DNA of 41,841 bases. Source: Eubacterium sp. GTDB taxonomy: Bacteria; Bacillota; Clostridia; Lachnospirales; Lachnospiraceae. Shown piece after piece: positions 26,938 through 33,908 of the stretch. Where the stretch lies: contig JAILQM010000108.1 of the NCBI GenBank assembly GCA_024698965.1, positions 1 through 41,841 on the forward strand. The letters run 5' to 3'. The notes beneath the pieces were generated by a model. The model was not told where the DNA came from, made no database searches, and worked only from the letters and a program-made list of their open reading frames with translations. Made by a program: the position numbers and the translations under genes. Numbering within the stretch: position 1 is the first letter of the stretch; each line of letters opens with the position of its first letter.

Positions 26938-27497
26938 TATTCATCCTCCCGTACTTTTGCGTATTTATCGGTATAAACTCCGTAGCAGATGCCGATTACC
27001 ACCGCGCATACAACTATTATTACCGAAGATACTCCGAAAAACGCCGCCGAGATTAAAGAGACCGCAAATATTATCGCCGAAATCTTATCTTTTATCGCGC
27101 TTTTCATAAATTTATACACGGCCTGGGCGACAAGCGCCACCACCGCTATTCTTATGCCCACAAAAGCATGCTGAACAACCTCGTATTCCGCAAATTTTGT
27201 AAGCACCTTTGATATTATGGAAATTATTATTACCGACGGGCTTACAACGCCTAAAGTCGCCGCTATTCCGCCAATTACTCCCGCTCTTTTATATCCTATA
27301 AAGGTTGCCGTATTTACGGCAATTACTCCGGGAGTACACTGCGAAACCGCAAAATACGATAAAAGCTCCTCTTCCGAAACAAGGTTTCTTTCTTCCGCAA
27401 TCTCCTTCTGCAAAAGCGCAAGCATCGCGTATCCACCGCCGAACATTATGCATCCTATTTTAAAGAACAGCCCGTAAAGGCGCATAAGTTCTTTCAT
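26937..27497 (-). CDS. chrA: Chromate transporter subunit, first half-protein
   Basis: A 186-residue partner of the downstream short-chain CHR protein. It has the matching motifs IMFGGGYAMLALLQKE (about 17-32) and CTPGVIAVNTATFIGYK (about 53-69). The two halves share domain design but differ clearly in sequence, as expected for a functional heterodimer and not a recent duplication. It has a GGAG ribosome-binding site and lies 12 bases after the dCMP deaminase gene in the same direction. Confidence 0.9.
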   Translation of the reverse strand: MKELMRLYGLFFKIGCIMFGGGYAMLALLQKEIAEERNLVSEEELLSYFAVSQCTPGVIAVNTATFIGYKRAGVIGGIAATLGVVSPSVIIISIISKVLTKFAEYEVVQHAFVGIRIAVVALVAQAVYKFMKSAIKDKISAIIFAVSLISAAFFGVSSVIIVVCAVVIGICYGVYTDKYAKVREDE

Positions 27498-27509
27498 CTT
27501 TGCTCCAAT

Positions 27510-27998
27510 CTATAACAATATTTTTATTTCTCTGTTTGACTTTTCATACTTATAATATCTGACTCCGGATGCATCAAGCATTCTTCTTGAAGCAATTGTG
27601 GACGGCTCATCATGATATTTGTCACTGTCATAAATTATTGTCTTTATTCCGCTTTGAATAATGGCTTTTGCACATTCGTTACACGGAAAAAGCGACACAT
27701 AAAGCTTTGCTCCGTCAAGGCTTCCGCCCTTGTAATTAAGTATGGCATTAAGCTCACTGTGTGTCACATAAAGATATTTATTTTCAAGCGGGTCTCCCTC
27801 TCTTGCCCACGGAAACTCATCATCCGAGCATCCCTTCGGAAATCCGTTATAACCGATTGAAAGTATTTTATTGTCTTCACTTACAATACAGCATCCGACC
27901 TGAGAATTCGGATCTTTGGAACGCATTCCCGCAAGATGGGCTACTCCCATAAAATATTCATCCCAGGTAATATAGTCTTTTCTCTTTTTGACAGCCAC
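27510..27998 (-). CDS. comEB: dCMP deaminase (ComEB type)
   Basis: A 162-residue zinc enzyme of the cytidine deaminase superfamily that converts dCMP to dUMP for dTTP synthesis. The zinc ligands and catalytic glutamate are visible: HSELNAIL (about 80-87; usually HAE) and SLFPCNECAKAII (about 102-114) with the PCxxC motif. SQVGCCIVSEDN and GYNGFPKGCSDDEFPW are typical of the dCMP branch and not of tRNA adenosine deaminases. The start is GTG with GGAGGA upstream. It lies one base downstream of the pseudophosphatase gene stop. Confidence 0.93.
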   Translation of the reverse strand: MAVKKRKDYITWDEYFMGVAHLAGMRSKDPNSQVGCCIVSEDNKILSIGYNGFPKGCSDDEFPWAREGDPLENKYLYVTHSELNAILNYKGGSLDGAKLYVSLFPCNECAKAIIQSGIKTIIYDSDKYHDEPSTIASRRMLDASGVRYYKYEKSNREIKILL

Positions 27999-27999
27999 T

Positions 28000-28494
28000 T
28001 TACTCTTCCTCCGTTTCTACTTCCGGAGTTTCTTCCGGCGGCATTTCCATCTGTTCATTTATGATTTTTGCCAGCTTTTCGATATATTTTTGTATCTCTT
28101 CAAAGCACTGGCCGTAATCGCTTAAAGCCTTCCCGTAAGGATCGCATATTTCGACCCTTTCTCCGATAAGCCCCTCGAGAAGATAAATCTGCACATCTCC
28201 GAATTTTTCTTTTACGGACATATACTGCTCTTCTTCGATTGCTATAACCAAAGTGTTCTCGTCAAAATCCTCCTCATTAAGCTGCCTTGAGGTGTAGCCC
28301 TCAAGTCTTACTCCGTTACTAATCATAACGGCTTCGGATTTTTCGTTTACCGGCTCCGGAAAAAGTGCCACAAGTCCTCTGCTTTCGATTTCCACAGGTT
28401 TGTTTAAAACGCAGTTCTTAAGCACACCCACAGCCATAGGTCCTTTACTTGTGTCAGTATTGCTGACAAAGATAATCCTACTATAGTATTTCAA
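28000..28494 (-). CDS. LMW protein tyrosine phosphatase-like protein lacking the catalytic Cys
   Basis: A 164-residue protein with the fold signature of low-molecular-weight phosphatases (YwlE/Wzb family). The active site, normally C-x5-R-S/G-PMA, reads FVSNTDTSKGPMA (residues 9-21), so the catalytic cysteine is Ser11 and the arginine is Lys17. The C-terminal acid loop is kept as CDPYGKALSDYGQCFEEI, matching the usual DPYG motif. Without the nucleophile it should be inactive and could act as a phospho-ligand binder. It lies immediately after sua5, the same order as ywlC-ywlE in Bacillus subtilis, where YwlE is an arginine phosphatase. The start is TTG at 28494 with GGAGGA (28506-28501). The last 15 residues are an acidic tail. 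Confidence 0.75.
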   Translation of the reverse strand: MKYYSRIIFVSNTDTSKGPMAVGVLKNCVLNKPVEIESRGLVALFPEPVNEKSEAVMISNGVRLEGYTSRQLNEEDFDENTLVIAIEEEQYMSVKEKFGDVQIYLLEGLIGERVEICDPYGKALSDYGQCFEEIQKYIEKLAKIINEQMEMPPEETPEVETEEE

Positions 28495-28508
28495 TTCAAA
28501 TCCTCCAA

Positions 28509-29555
28509 TCAGATATCCAAAATCTGATGACCCGCTGCCTTAATCATTCGGTTCATTACCGCAATACCAAGGCCCGTTTCTTCAAAACACTCCGAATAAA
28601 TGATATCCACTTCCTTTTCGTCAAACTCCCTCAATTTTTCAAAAAGGTTTCTGGCTATCTCTTCCTCGTCGCCTCTTTTGCCGAGACTTTCCACAATCTC
28701 TGCCTTATAATCGCTTTGACTTTCCGTAGCACAAAGAATACCCACTTTCTTTCCGTCTGCGTGAGCTTCGTCTATAAGGCTTACAATCTTTTCCGTTACT
28801 TTCTTTTGATCTCCCCTGACCAAAATAAGCTGTGCTTTGGGAGCATAATGCCTATACTTCATTCCGGGCGCCTTAGGCGCGGCATCCCCCTTTGCCTCTG
28901 TAAGTGCAGGATCGAACTTTACGTCTCCGATTACTTCTTTAAGCATCTCGGGAGTAATATAACCCGGCCTTAAAATAAGAGGCTCATCTCCGCTTAAATC
29001 TATAATCGTAGACTCTATTCCGATACCCACCGCACCTCCGTCAAGTATCATCGGTATCTTGCCGTTTAAGTCTTCATAAACCCTCTCCGCTCTGGTAGGG
29101 CTCGGTCTTCCCGATGTGTTTGCACTTGGTGCTGCTATATATCCGCCTGCCGCTTTTATAAGAGCAAGTGCGGTGCCGTTATCAGGCATTCTTACCGCAA
29201 CCGTATCAAGACCGCCGGTTGTCTCATAAGGCACTCTTTCCGATTTATTTAATATCATCGTAAGAGGTCCCGGCCAGAATGCGTCCGAAAGCTTTTTGGC
29301 TCTCTCATCCATATCTTTCGTAATAGCATAAATGTCCGAAAAATCCGCGATATGTACTATTAGCGGATTATCCGAAGGTCTGCCTTTTGCGGCATATATT
29401 TTTTTTGAGGCTTCCTTATCAAGTGCGTCTCCTCCGAGTCCGTATACGGTTTCTGTCGGAAAAGCAACAAGTCCGCCGTTTTTTAAAATCCGACCGGCCT
29501 GTTTAATTGTCGCACTGAAATTGTCCTCACTTATTTTTATAAGTTTGGTTTCCAT
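28509..29555 (-). CDS. sua5: L-threonylcarbamoyladenylate synthase (Sua5/YwlC)
   Basis: This enzyme makes threonylcarbamoyl-AMP from threonine, bicarbonate and ATP, the first step of the t6A37 modification of ANN-decoding tRNAs. The 348-residue protein is the long Sua5 form. The YrdC domain (about 10-205) has GGLVAFPTETVYGLGGDA (about 28-45), KGRPSDNPLIVHI and APSANTSGRPSPT. The Sua5 domain (about 240-345) follows a linker with APGMKYRHYAPKA. The ATG at 29555 lacks a good ribosome-binding site and a strong promoter lies only eight bases ahead of it, which suggests a leaderless transcript. Confidence 0.96.
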   Translation of the reverse strand: METKLIKISEDNFSATIKQAGRILKNGGLVAFPTETVYGLGGDALDKEASKKIYAAKGRPSDNPLIVHIADFSDIYAITKDMDERAKKLSDAFWPGPLTMILNKSERVPYETTGGLDTVAVRMPDNGTALALIKAAGGYIAAPSANTSGRPSPTRAERVYEDLNGKIPMILDGGAVGIGIESTIIDLSGDEPLILRPGYITPEMLKEVIGDVKFDPALTEAKGDAAPKAPGMKYRHYAPKAQLILVRGDQKKVTEKIVSLIDEAHADGKKVGILCATESQSDYKAEIVESLGKRGDEEEIARNLFEKLREFDEKEVDIIYSECFEETGLGIAVMNRMIKAAGHQILDI

Positions 29556-29563
29556 ATCCGTAT

Positions 29564-29592
29564 ATTATACCCTTTATAACGCCAACGCGCAA
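29564..29592 (-). promoter_or_regulatory. Sigma-A promoter abutting the sua5 start codon
   Basis: Minus strand: TTGCGC (29592-29587), 17-base spacer, TATAAT (29569-29564). Only eight bases separate the -10 from the ATG at 29555, so transcription would begin at or one or two bases before the start codon. The -35 lies inside the 3' end of the CPBP protease gene. Confidence 0.65.
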
Positions 29593-30089
29593 CCTAACGA
29601 GGCCAATATAACACCTGCCGCCCACTGCATCGGGATATTCCAGAAATTAAAAAGTACATGGAAAACAATCGGATATTCAAGCTTTTTATAATTCTCAAGT
29701 ACATAGCCCAAAATCAGTCCGAGCACAAAAGTATATATTACCTGAATCCATCCCGAAAAAGTCGTTGTAAGCGTCGCATGCACCATTCCGAAAAGTGCGG
29801 CCTGGATAAGGTTTGCCCAAAGAAATGACATCTTTGATCTGCAGACCTTAAATATAAAGCCTCTGAATATAACTTCCTCTCCGGCCGGCGCAACCAAAAT
29901 AACATAAAGCCAGTTTCTCCATCCGTTTTCAAGTCCGTAATTATCCATGAGCGAAGTATAACCGCTCATTACATTCGGAAAATATTTTGCAAGTACGGAT
30001 AGCACCAGATATATTGCCACATAAGTGGCCGCGGACATCAAAATCACCTGTGCCCAGTTTTTAATTGTATTGTTTCCTGATTTTTTCAT
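29574..30089 (-). CDS. CPBP family intramembrane metalloprotease
   Basis: A small (171-residue) integral membrane protein of the CAAX-protease and bacteriocin-processing (Abi) family. The three active-site motifs are in order: GEEVIFRGFIF (about 69-79, EExxxR), LFGMVHATLT (about 99-108, FxxxH) and FHVLFNFWNI (about 143-152, HxxxN). About five transmembrane helices surround them. In related proteins the role ranges from bacteriocin immunity to membrane-protein processing; no bacteriocin gene is seen here, so the substrate is unknown. The ATG has an AAGGA site. Confidence 0.9.
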   Translation of the reverse strand: MKKSGNNTIKNWAQVILMSAATYVAIYLVLSVLAKYFPNVMSGYTSLMDNYGLENGWRNWLYVILVAPAGEEVIFRGFIFKVCRSKMSFLWANLIQAALFGMVHATLTTTFSGWIQVIYTFVLGLILGYVLENYKKLEYPIVFHVLFNFWNIPMQWAAGVILASLGCALAL

Positions 30090-30124
30090 AATGGTTTTTC
30101 CTTTAGTCCTTTCGCAAAAATGGG

Positions 30125-30153
30125 TTGCACAAAACCAATTTTCAGTTTATAAT
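30125..30153 (+). promoter_or_regulatory. Sigma-A promoter of the DUF1858 gene
   Basis: TTGCAC (30125-30130), 17-base spacer, TATAAT (30148-30153), 33 bases before the ATG, with GAGGAGG at 30171-30177. Confidence 0.85.
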
Positions 30154-30186
30154 GTGGATTACAACCAAACGAGGAGGTAAATAGTA

Positions 30187-30399
30187 ATGGTTACAAAATC
30201 AACACTTATCGGTGAACTTCTCCAGATTGATGCTGATGTAGCTCCGATTCTTCTTGAGATCGGAATGCACTGCCTCGGATGCCCATCATCACAGATGGAA
30301 TCAATTGAGGAAGCTGCATATGTTCATGGTATAGATCCAGATTTACTCGTGGAGAAAATCAACGCGTTTATTAGCGAAAACCAAAAAAGCGCGTCATAA
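30187..30399 (+). CDS. DUF1858 domain protein
   Basis: A 70-residue protein that consists of one DUF1858 domain. The family pattern is clear: an N-terminal [20 protein letters not shown] helix pair, the CxxC motif [12 protein letters not shown] (about 28-39), then [23 protein letters not shown]1858 also occurs fused to redox and hybrid-cluster proteins; the cysteine pair suggests a redox or metal-binding role, but the biochemical function is unknown. It is one of only two plus-strand genes, is monocistronic, and has strong signals at both ends (promoter 30125-30153, terminator 30411-30440), which implies high expression. Confidence 0.9.
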   Translation: MVTKSTLIGELLQIDADVAPILLEIGMHCLGCPSSQMESIEEAAYVHGIDPDLLVEKINAFISENQKSAS

Positions 30400-30410
30400 A
30401 TAACATTTTA

Positions 30411-30440
30411 AAGGGAAGCAGGTTATGCTTCCCTTTTTTC
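30411..30440 (+). terminator. Strong terminator of the DUF1858 gene
   Basis: AAGGGAAGCA (30411-30420) pairs perfectly with TGCTTCCCTT (30426-30435) around a five-base loop and runs into TTTTTT. The convergent GH18 gene ends at 30456, so it may also serve that gene from the other strand. Confidence 0.9.
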
Positions 30441-30455
30441 CTGCCTTTTCCTGTC

Positions 30456-32171
30456 CTAACTTAAATAATTGCTAATGAGTGTCCAAATATTATTGGTCTC
30501 ATATCCAACTCTCCAGCTTGCTATTCCGGCAAGGTTGTTATCCGTAATTATCGTAAGTCTCTTTTCCATAGATGTCTCATCCTCAAGCCAAAGCTGATAA
30601 GTTGTCTCATTATAGACAAGTTCAACATAGTTTTGCTCCGTGGTCTCGTCATATACGGATTCCACTTCGTTTCTGATCATAAAGTCATTTGCTTCCGACA
30701 TGCTCTTTGTTTCCGAATCCACGCTTCCGTCAGAATATATTCTGTAAAGCCTGCTGTAGAACGGTACCCCGAGTATTGTTTTTTCGGCCGCCACATACGA
30801 AGTAAGCGCTTCAACGCCTTCCCTTGTCCAGCTGAGCGATGCGACAGATCCGGCACTGCTGCCGCTGTAATGTTCGTCATATGCCATAAGTATTACATAG
30901 TCGCAAACAACTCCCATCTCTTCCCAGTCATAGGTAATAGGCGACTGGGCAGGCGTAACCACATCCACCGAAAGAACAATGCTGTTCTTCCTGCATAAAA
31001 TAGACATCTCTCTTAAAAACTGTGTATAAGATGCCACTGTATCCGCATCTATGGATTCAAAATCCACATTTATTCCGTCAAGTTTATACTCAATAGCCGC
31101 ACTTATAAGTTTGCTCTCAAGTCTTTCTCTGTTTGTGGTGGTGTTAAGCACTTTTGAAACATCAATTGATGTATCCTCAAAATCACTTACAAGCGCCCAC
31201 ACCTGAATGCCTTTATTATGGCAGGCCGTAACATAGCTGCTGCTTGCTATTGAATTTATATTGCCTTCGTTGTCATTTAAATAAAACCACGTCGGTGAAA
31301 TAACGTTTATTCCGACCGCCTCCGCAAGGGTACTTGTTATATAATTGTTTGCGGTCTGATTTGTCACCTGATTCCAAGTAAGATTAACCTTTTCATCGAG
31401 AGAGACAGATGAATACTCTTCCTCGGTATAATCCGAAACAACACTTTCCTCTTCCGGCGTTGACACGGCATTTTTTCTCACATAACCTGTAATACCGTCT
31501 TCTGTAAGCACCTCGTACCAGTTATCAAACTCTTCTTTTATCTCAAGCTTTGCATCTTTAGATACCTTTGTAATAATGTCGCTCTTTACTCCGCCCTGAT
31601 ATCTTACCGCTGTATTTCCCTTATTTACACTTGAATAAAGCTTAGTGCCGTACTCTGTGTTAATGACGGCTCTCGGCACCTCATCCTCATATAAAATACA
31701 GTCAACCGCTGTATTTTCTCCGATAAAGTCGGCATTTATGTAATAGTTTCCGTCGCTTTCCATTACTATTACATTGGTATAAGTGTTTATTGCATTTGAA
31801 ATATAATAGTCGGCGGTTCCCACCGAAGCCTTATAGGTATCACTTGCCGTCGTGTATATTAATACCTGCTCATTCTCATCCCAATAGAACCTGCCGTTTA
31901 TATATTCGGAAACAGTATCTGTTCTAAGGTATAACACTCCGTCACTTAAAAAAGCTCTTTCTTCCAGAATCTCACCGTTTACCACAACCGCAGCATATCC
32001 TGCTGCCGCCTCTTCTTCAGTGATTGAGAAGTACTCATTTAAGTCCATCTGCTTTTTTGACGGACTGTATTTAACATATAACAGAGCCACAGCCACAATT
32101 GCGATAACCAAAAGCAGAATTATTATCGGCAAAAAATTGCTGCGTCTTTTCTTTCTTTTCTTATTAGCCAT
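30456..32171 (-). CDS. Membrane-anchored GH18 protein with SH3 domain
   Basis: A 571-residue cell-surface protein. A Lys/Arg-rich start (KKRKKRRSN) and one hydrophobic helix (about 13-33) anchor or export it. Residues about 40-165 resemble a stalk domain of the copper-amine-oxidase N-terminal type. A bacterial SH3 domain follows (about 175-240; TKLYSSVNKGNTAVRY to GITGYVRKNAV). The C-terminal 300 residues are a glycoside hydrolase 18 barrel with the catalytic motif LDGINVDFESID (about 366-377, general acid Glu intact) and CDYVILMAYDEHYSG. Related Gram-positive proteins act on peptidoglycan or spore cortex; the substrate here is not known. It lies downstream of the CpaB operon but a terminator (32289-32311) separates them. 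Confidence 0.9.
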   Translation of the reverse strand: MANKKRKKRRSNFLPIIILLLVIAIVAVALLYVKYSPSKKQMDLNEYFSITEEEAAAGYAAVVVNGEILEERAFLSDGVLYLRTDTVSEYINGRFYWDENEQVLIYTTASDTYKASVGTADYYISNAINTYTNVIVMESDGNYYINADFIGENTAVDCILYEDEVPRAVINTEYGTKLYSSVNKGNTAVRYQGGVKSDIITKVSKDAKLEIKEEFDNWYEVLTEDGITGYVRKNAVSTPEEESVVSDYTEEEYSSVSLDEKVNLTWNQVTNQTANNYITSTLAEAVGINVISPTWFYLNDNEGNINSIASSSYVTACHNKGIQVWALVSDFEDTSIDVSKVLNTTTNRERLESKLISAAIEYKLDGINVDFESIDADTVASYTQFLREMSILCRKNSIVLSVDVVTPAQSPITYDWEEMGVVCDYVILMAYDEHYSGSSAGSVASLSWTREGVEALTSYVAAEKTILGVPFYSRLYRIYSDGSVDSETKSMSEANDFMIRNEVESVYDETTEQNYVELVYNETTYQLWLEDETSMEKRLTIITDNNLAGIASWRVGYETNNIWTLISNYLS

Positions 32172-32288
32172 AATTATCTCCCTAATAAATCCTCCCGAAT
32201 TAATTCTTTAATATATTACCACAAAGCTCCTTTAAAAGCGAGTATGGGGTAATATTTCGCTTTCCTCAAAACCCTCATAAAAATAAGA

Positions 32289-32311
32289 GACCTGCCGCTT
32301 TGCGGCAAGTC
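32289..32311 (-). terminator. Terminator downstream of the second Tad operon
   Basis: GACCTGCCGC (32289-32298) pairs with GCGGCAAGTC (32302-32311) with one G-U pair and a three-base loop. On the minus strand it is followed by TCTTATTTTTAT. It lies about 144 bases after the cpaB-like stop. Confidence 0.85.
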
Positions 32312-32454
32312 CCTTCCGTTCGTATATTGGTTTCCTTTCTTTTTATTGTCTTTTTGTTTTGCTAAAACGCAGCCATACCTTTTGTCCCTCTTAACCTTTT
32401 CGTTTTTTTAGTCGCCTGAATCGCTTACGGGACACTCGTGATAAATAAAAATTC
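32312..32454 (-). other. Untranslated AT-rich trailer after the cpaB-like gene
   Basis: About 143 bases between the cpaB-like stop and its terminator hold no ORF of normal size. On the minus strand there is a 14-codon reading frame starting GTG with a very basic product (SRKRFRRLKKRKG) and a four-codon ATG frame preceded by a GAGGG-like site. Neither is convincing. A small RNA or an unusually long 3' UTR is possible. Confidence 0.3.
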
Positions 32455-33321
32455 CTATTCAAAAAGGTATAAAAGCTGCTCCTTTTCGGCATCGGTTATT
32501 GCATTTTCTGCCGATGCCTCTTCTTCGCCAAGAAGATGACCTTCAAGCACTTCTCTCTTCCTGACATTATCTTCGGTATTTACAAGCTTAAGTACATTAG
32601 GGTCCCAGCTCAAAAGAGTAAATACACTAAGATTAACCGGATAATCCACAACGGCCGCCGTCTGTATATCATCCAAATATTTTATTGCATAGAGTTTTGC
32701 ATCTTCATAAGACGCGCAGTCCACATATGCACCTGCGAGATGCAGCAGCTCGCTCTCATTTGCAACCACACAAAATGAGCTTACCGTTCCGCTCTCATCA
32801 ATCGTTACAGACTCAACGCGTTTATGCGCGGCAACCACATAATCCTCTCCGGATGGGAAGAATATTCTAATATCCACCAAATCATTCTCCTTAAGGTCTG
32901 AAGGCGATTGTGCATAATCAATTTCCGCGTATCTTTCATCCGCACAAATCTCATCTCCTTCATAAACTATTCCGGCATTCATTATGCTTCCGGCCTGTAT
33001 ATCCAGTCTGCATCTTTTCCCGATATAATTTGTTGTCGCATCAGACTGCGTATCTGTTTTTTCTTCGACAGTCATAGTGTATGCGCAAATATCGGAAGCG
33101 GTGATAATCTGCCCGCTTTCAAGATCCGTTTTGGCTGTTATTAATGTAATGGTATCCCTGCTTTTTTCTTCCTGCTCTGCTTTATAGAGTTCTTCTTTAA
33201 GAGCATTTTTTGCCTGAACTGTTTTAAAGCAGAAAGCAAACATCGGCAGTCCCACACAGATGGCGCCTATACAGCCTGCCATTATAAGTGCTTTTTTTCT
33301 GTGCCTGAAAATCTTTATCAC
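32455..33321 (-). CDS. CpaB/RcpC-like SAF-domain protein
   Basis: A 288-residue protein expected at the cell surface as part of Tad pilus assembly. It has a basic N-terminus, a transmembrane helix (about 13-35), a short coiled coil (about 38-52) and a SAF-type domain (about 58-120) with LITAKTDLESGQIITASDIC, which resembles the CpaB/RcpC SAF fold. A second beta domain starts with SDLKENDLVDIRIFFPSGED (about 140-159), also typical of CpaB. The acidic end is low complexity. The apparent GTG start touches its AGGAGG site (33327-33322) with almost no spacer; a non-canonical ATT nine bases further on would be better spaced, so the start is uncertain. It follows the MinD-like gene by five bases. 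Confidence 0.78.
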   Translation of the reverse strand: MIKIFRHRKKALIMAGCIGAICVGLPMFAFCFKTVQAKNALKEELYKAEQEEKSRDTITLITAKTDLESGQIITASDICAYTMTVEEKTDTQSDATTNYIGKRCRLDIQAGSIMNAGIVYEGDEICADERYAEIDYAQSPSDLKENDLVDIRIFFPSGEDYVVAAHKRVESVTIDESGTVSSFCVVANESELLHLAGAYVDCASYEDAKLYAIKYLDDIQTAAVVDYPVNLSVFTLLSWDPNVLKLVNTEDNVRKREVLEGHLLGEEEASAENAITDAEKEQLLYLFE

Positions 33322-33326
33322 CCTCC

Positions 33327-33908
33327 TTAGGCTAATCTCTCAATCTCTTTAATTTCTCTTTGTTTCAGTCTGAAAGGATTTTCAATATAAGGTAAAGGAT
33401 GCACTGCCAAGCCAAAACATTTTTTCACTCTTTTTATTTCATCTAAATAAGCCGGTTTTCCCAGCAATATCCACTTCTCCTTTCCTAAATTGCCAAAAGA
33501 TTTTTCGGTGAGTTTTTCTACATCGTCCAGCTTCCATGCTGCGAGATTACAAATAAGAATTTTTCGGTCTGCCCTGATAAATTCTTCCGAAACCTCCTCT
33601 CCTAAGGTTCCTATGTCTAAAAGCAGATAATCGTAGTCTTCATTAATAATTTCTTTCATATTCCCGGAATAATCCTTTAAAAAGATTTTTATTCCCTGAA
33701 AAATAAAATATTCTTCCGAATCCTCTTCGACAAAAAAAGGAATCCTCTCCCTAAGTTTCCTCATGTCGCCGGATTTATCAAGCTGCATAAAGCTCACCTT
33801 TTTTCTTTTATAATTAGCCAGGTAGTTTGCCAGTGCCAGTGCAAAAAATGTCGCTCCGTTTCCGGAATTTGTCCCACCAACTGCCACCACTACCTTCGGG
33901 CTTGTCAA
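33327..33908 (-). CDS. MinD/ParA-like protein with a degenerate P-loop
   Basis: About 193 residues with a small MinD fold. It begins PKVVVAVGGTNSGNGATFFA, where the canonical KGGxGKT reads NSGNGAT: the catalytic lysine is Ala. A second strand, DYDYLLLDIGTLGEEVSE (about 100-117), matches the MinD Walker B, and CNLAAWKLDDVEKL follows. I prefer the TTG at 33908, which has GGAAGG just before it and gives a normal MinD N-terminus; the frame stays open to 33929. The start lies inside the kinase gene, giving an overlap of about 95 bases in a different frame. It probably works with the kinase and CpaB-like proteins of the operon; hydrolysis is unlikely. Confidence 0.72.
   Translation of the reverse strand: MTSPKVVVAVGGTNSGNGATFFALALANYLANYKRKKVSFMQLDKSGDMRKLRERIPFFVEEDSEEYFIFQGIKIFLKDYSGNMKEIINEDYDYLLLDIGTLGEEVSEEFIRADRKILICNLAAWKLDDVEKLTEKSFGNLGKEKWILLGKPAYLDEIKRVKKCFGLAVHPLPYIENPFRLKQREIKEIERLA

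Noticed and set aside
26371-27497. Two short chromate transporter genes as a split pseudogene of one long ChrA
   Set aside because: Both halves are full single domains with complete motifs, and adjacent short-chain pairs are a known functional arrangement.
28000-28494. Active tyrosine or arginine phosphatase
   Set aside because: Direct translation of 28494-28430 gives Ser and Lys in place of the catalytic Cys and Arg, so a plain enzyme call would be wrong.
29574-30089. Bacteriocin immunity protein
   Set aside because: The CPBP motifs fit, but no bacteriocin precursor or exporter is nearby, so only the general protease family is claimed.
32312-32454. Cyclic di-GMP or other named riboswitch in the gap
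   Set aside because: I looked for the conserved GEMM-type motifs because of the HD-GYP genes and did not find them; the region lies after a gene and ahead of a terminator.
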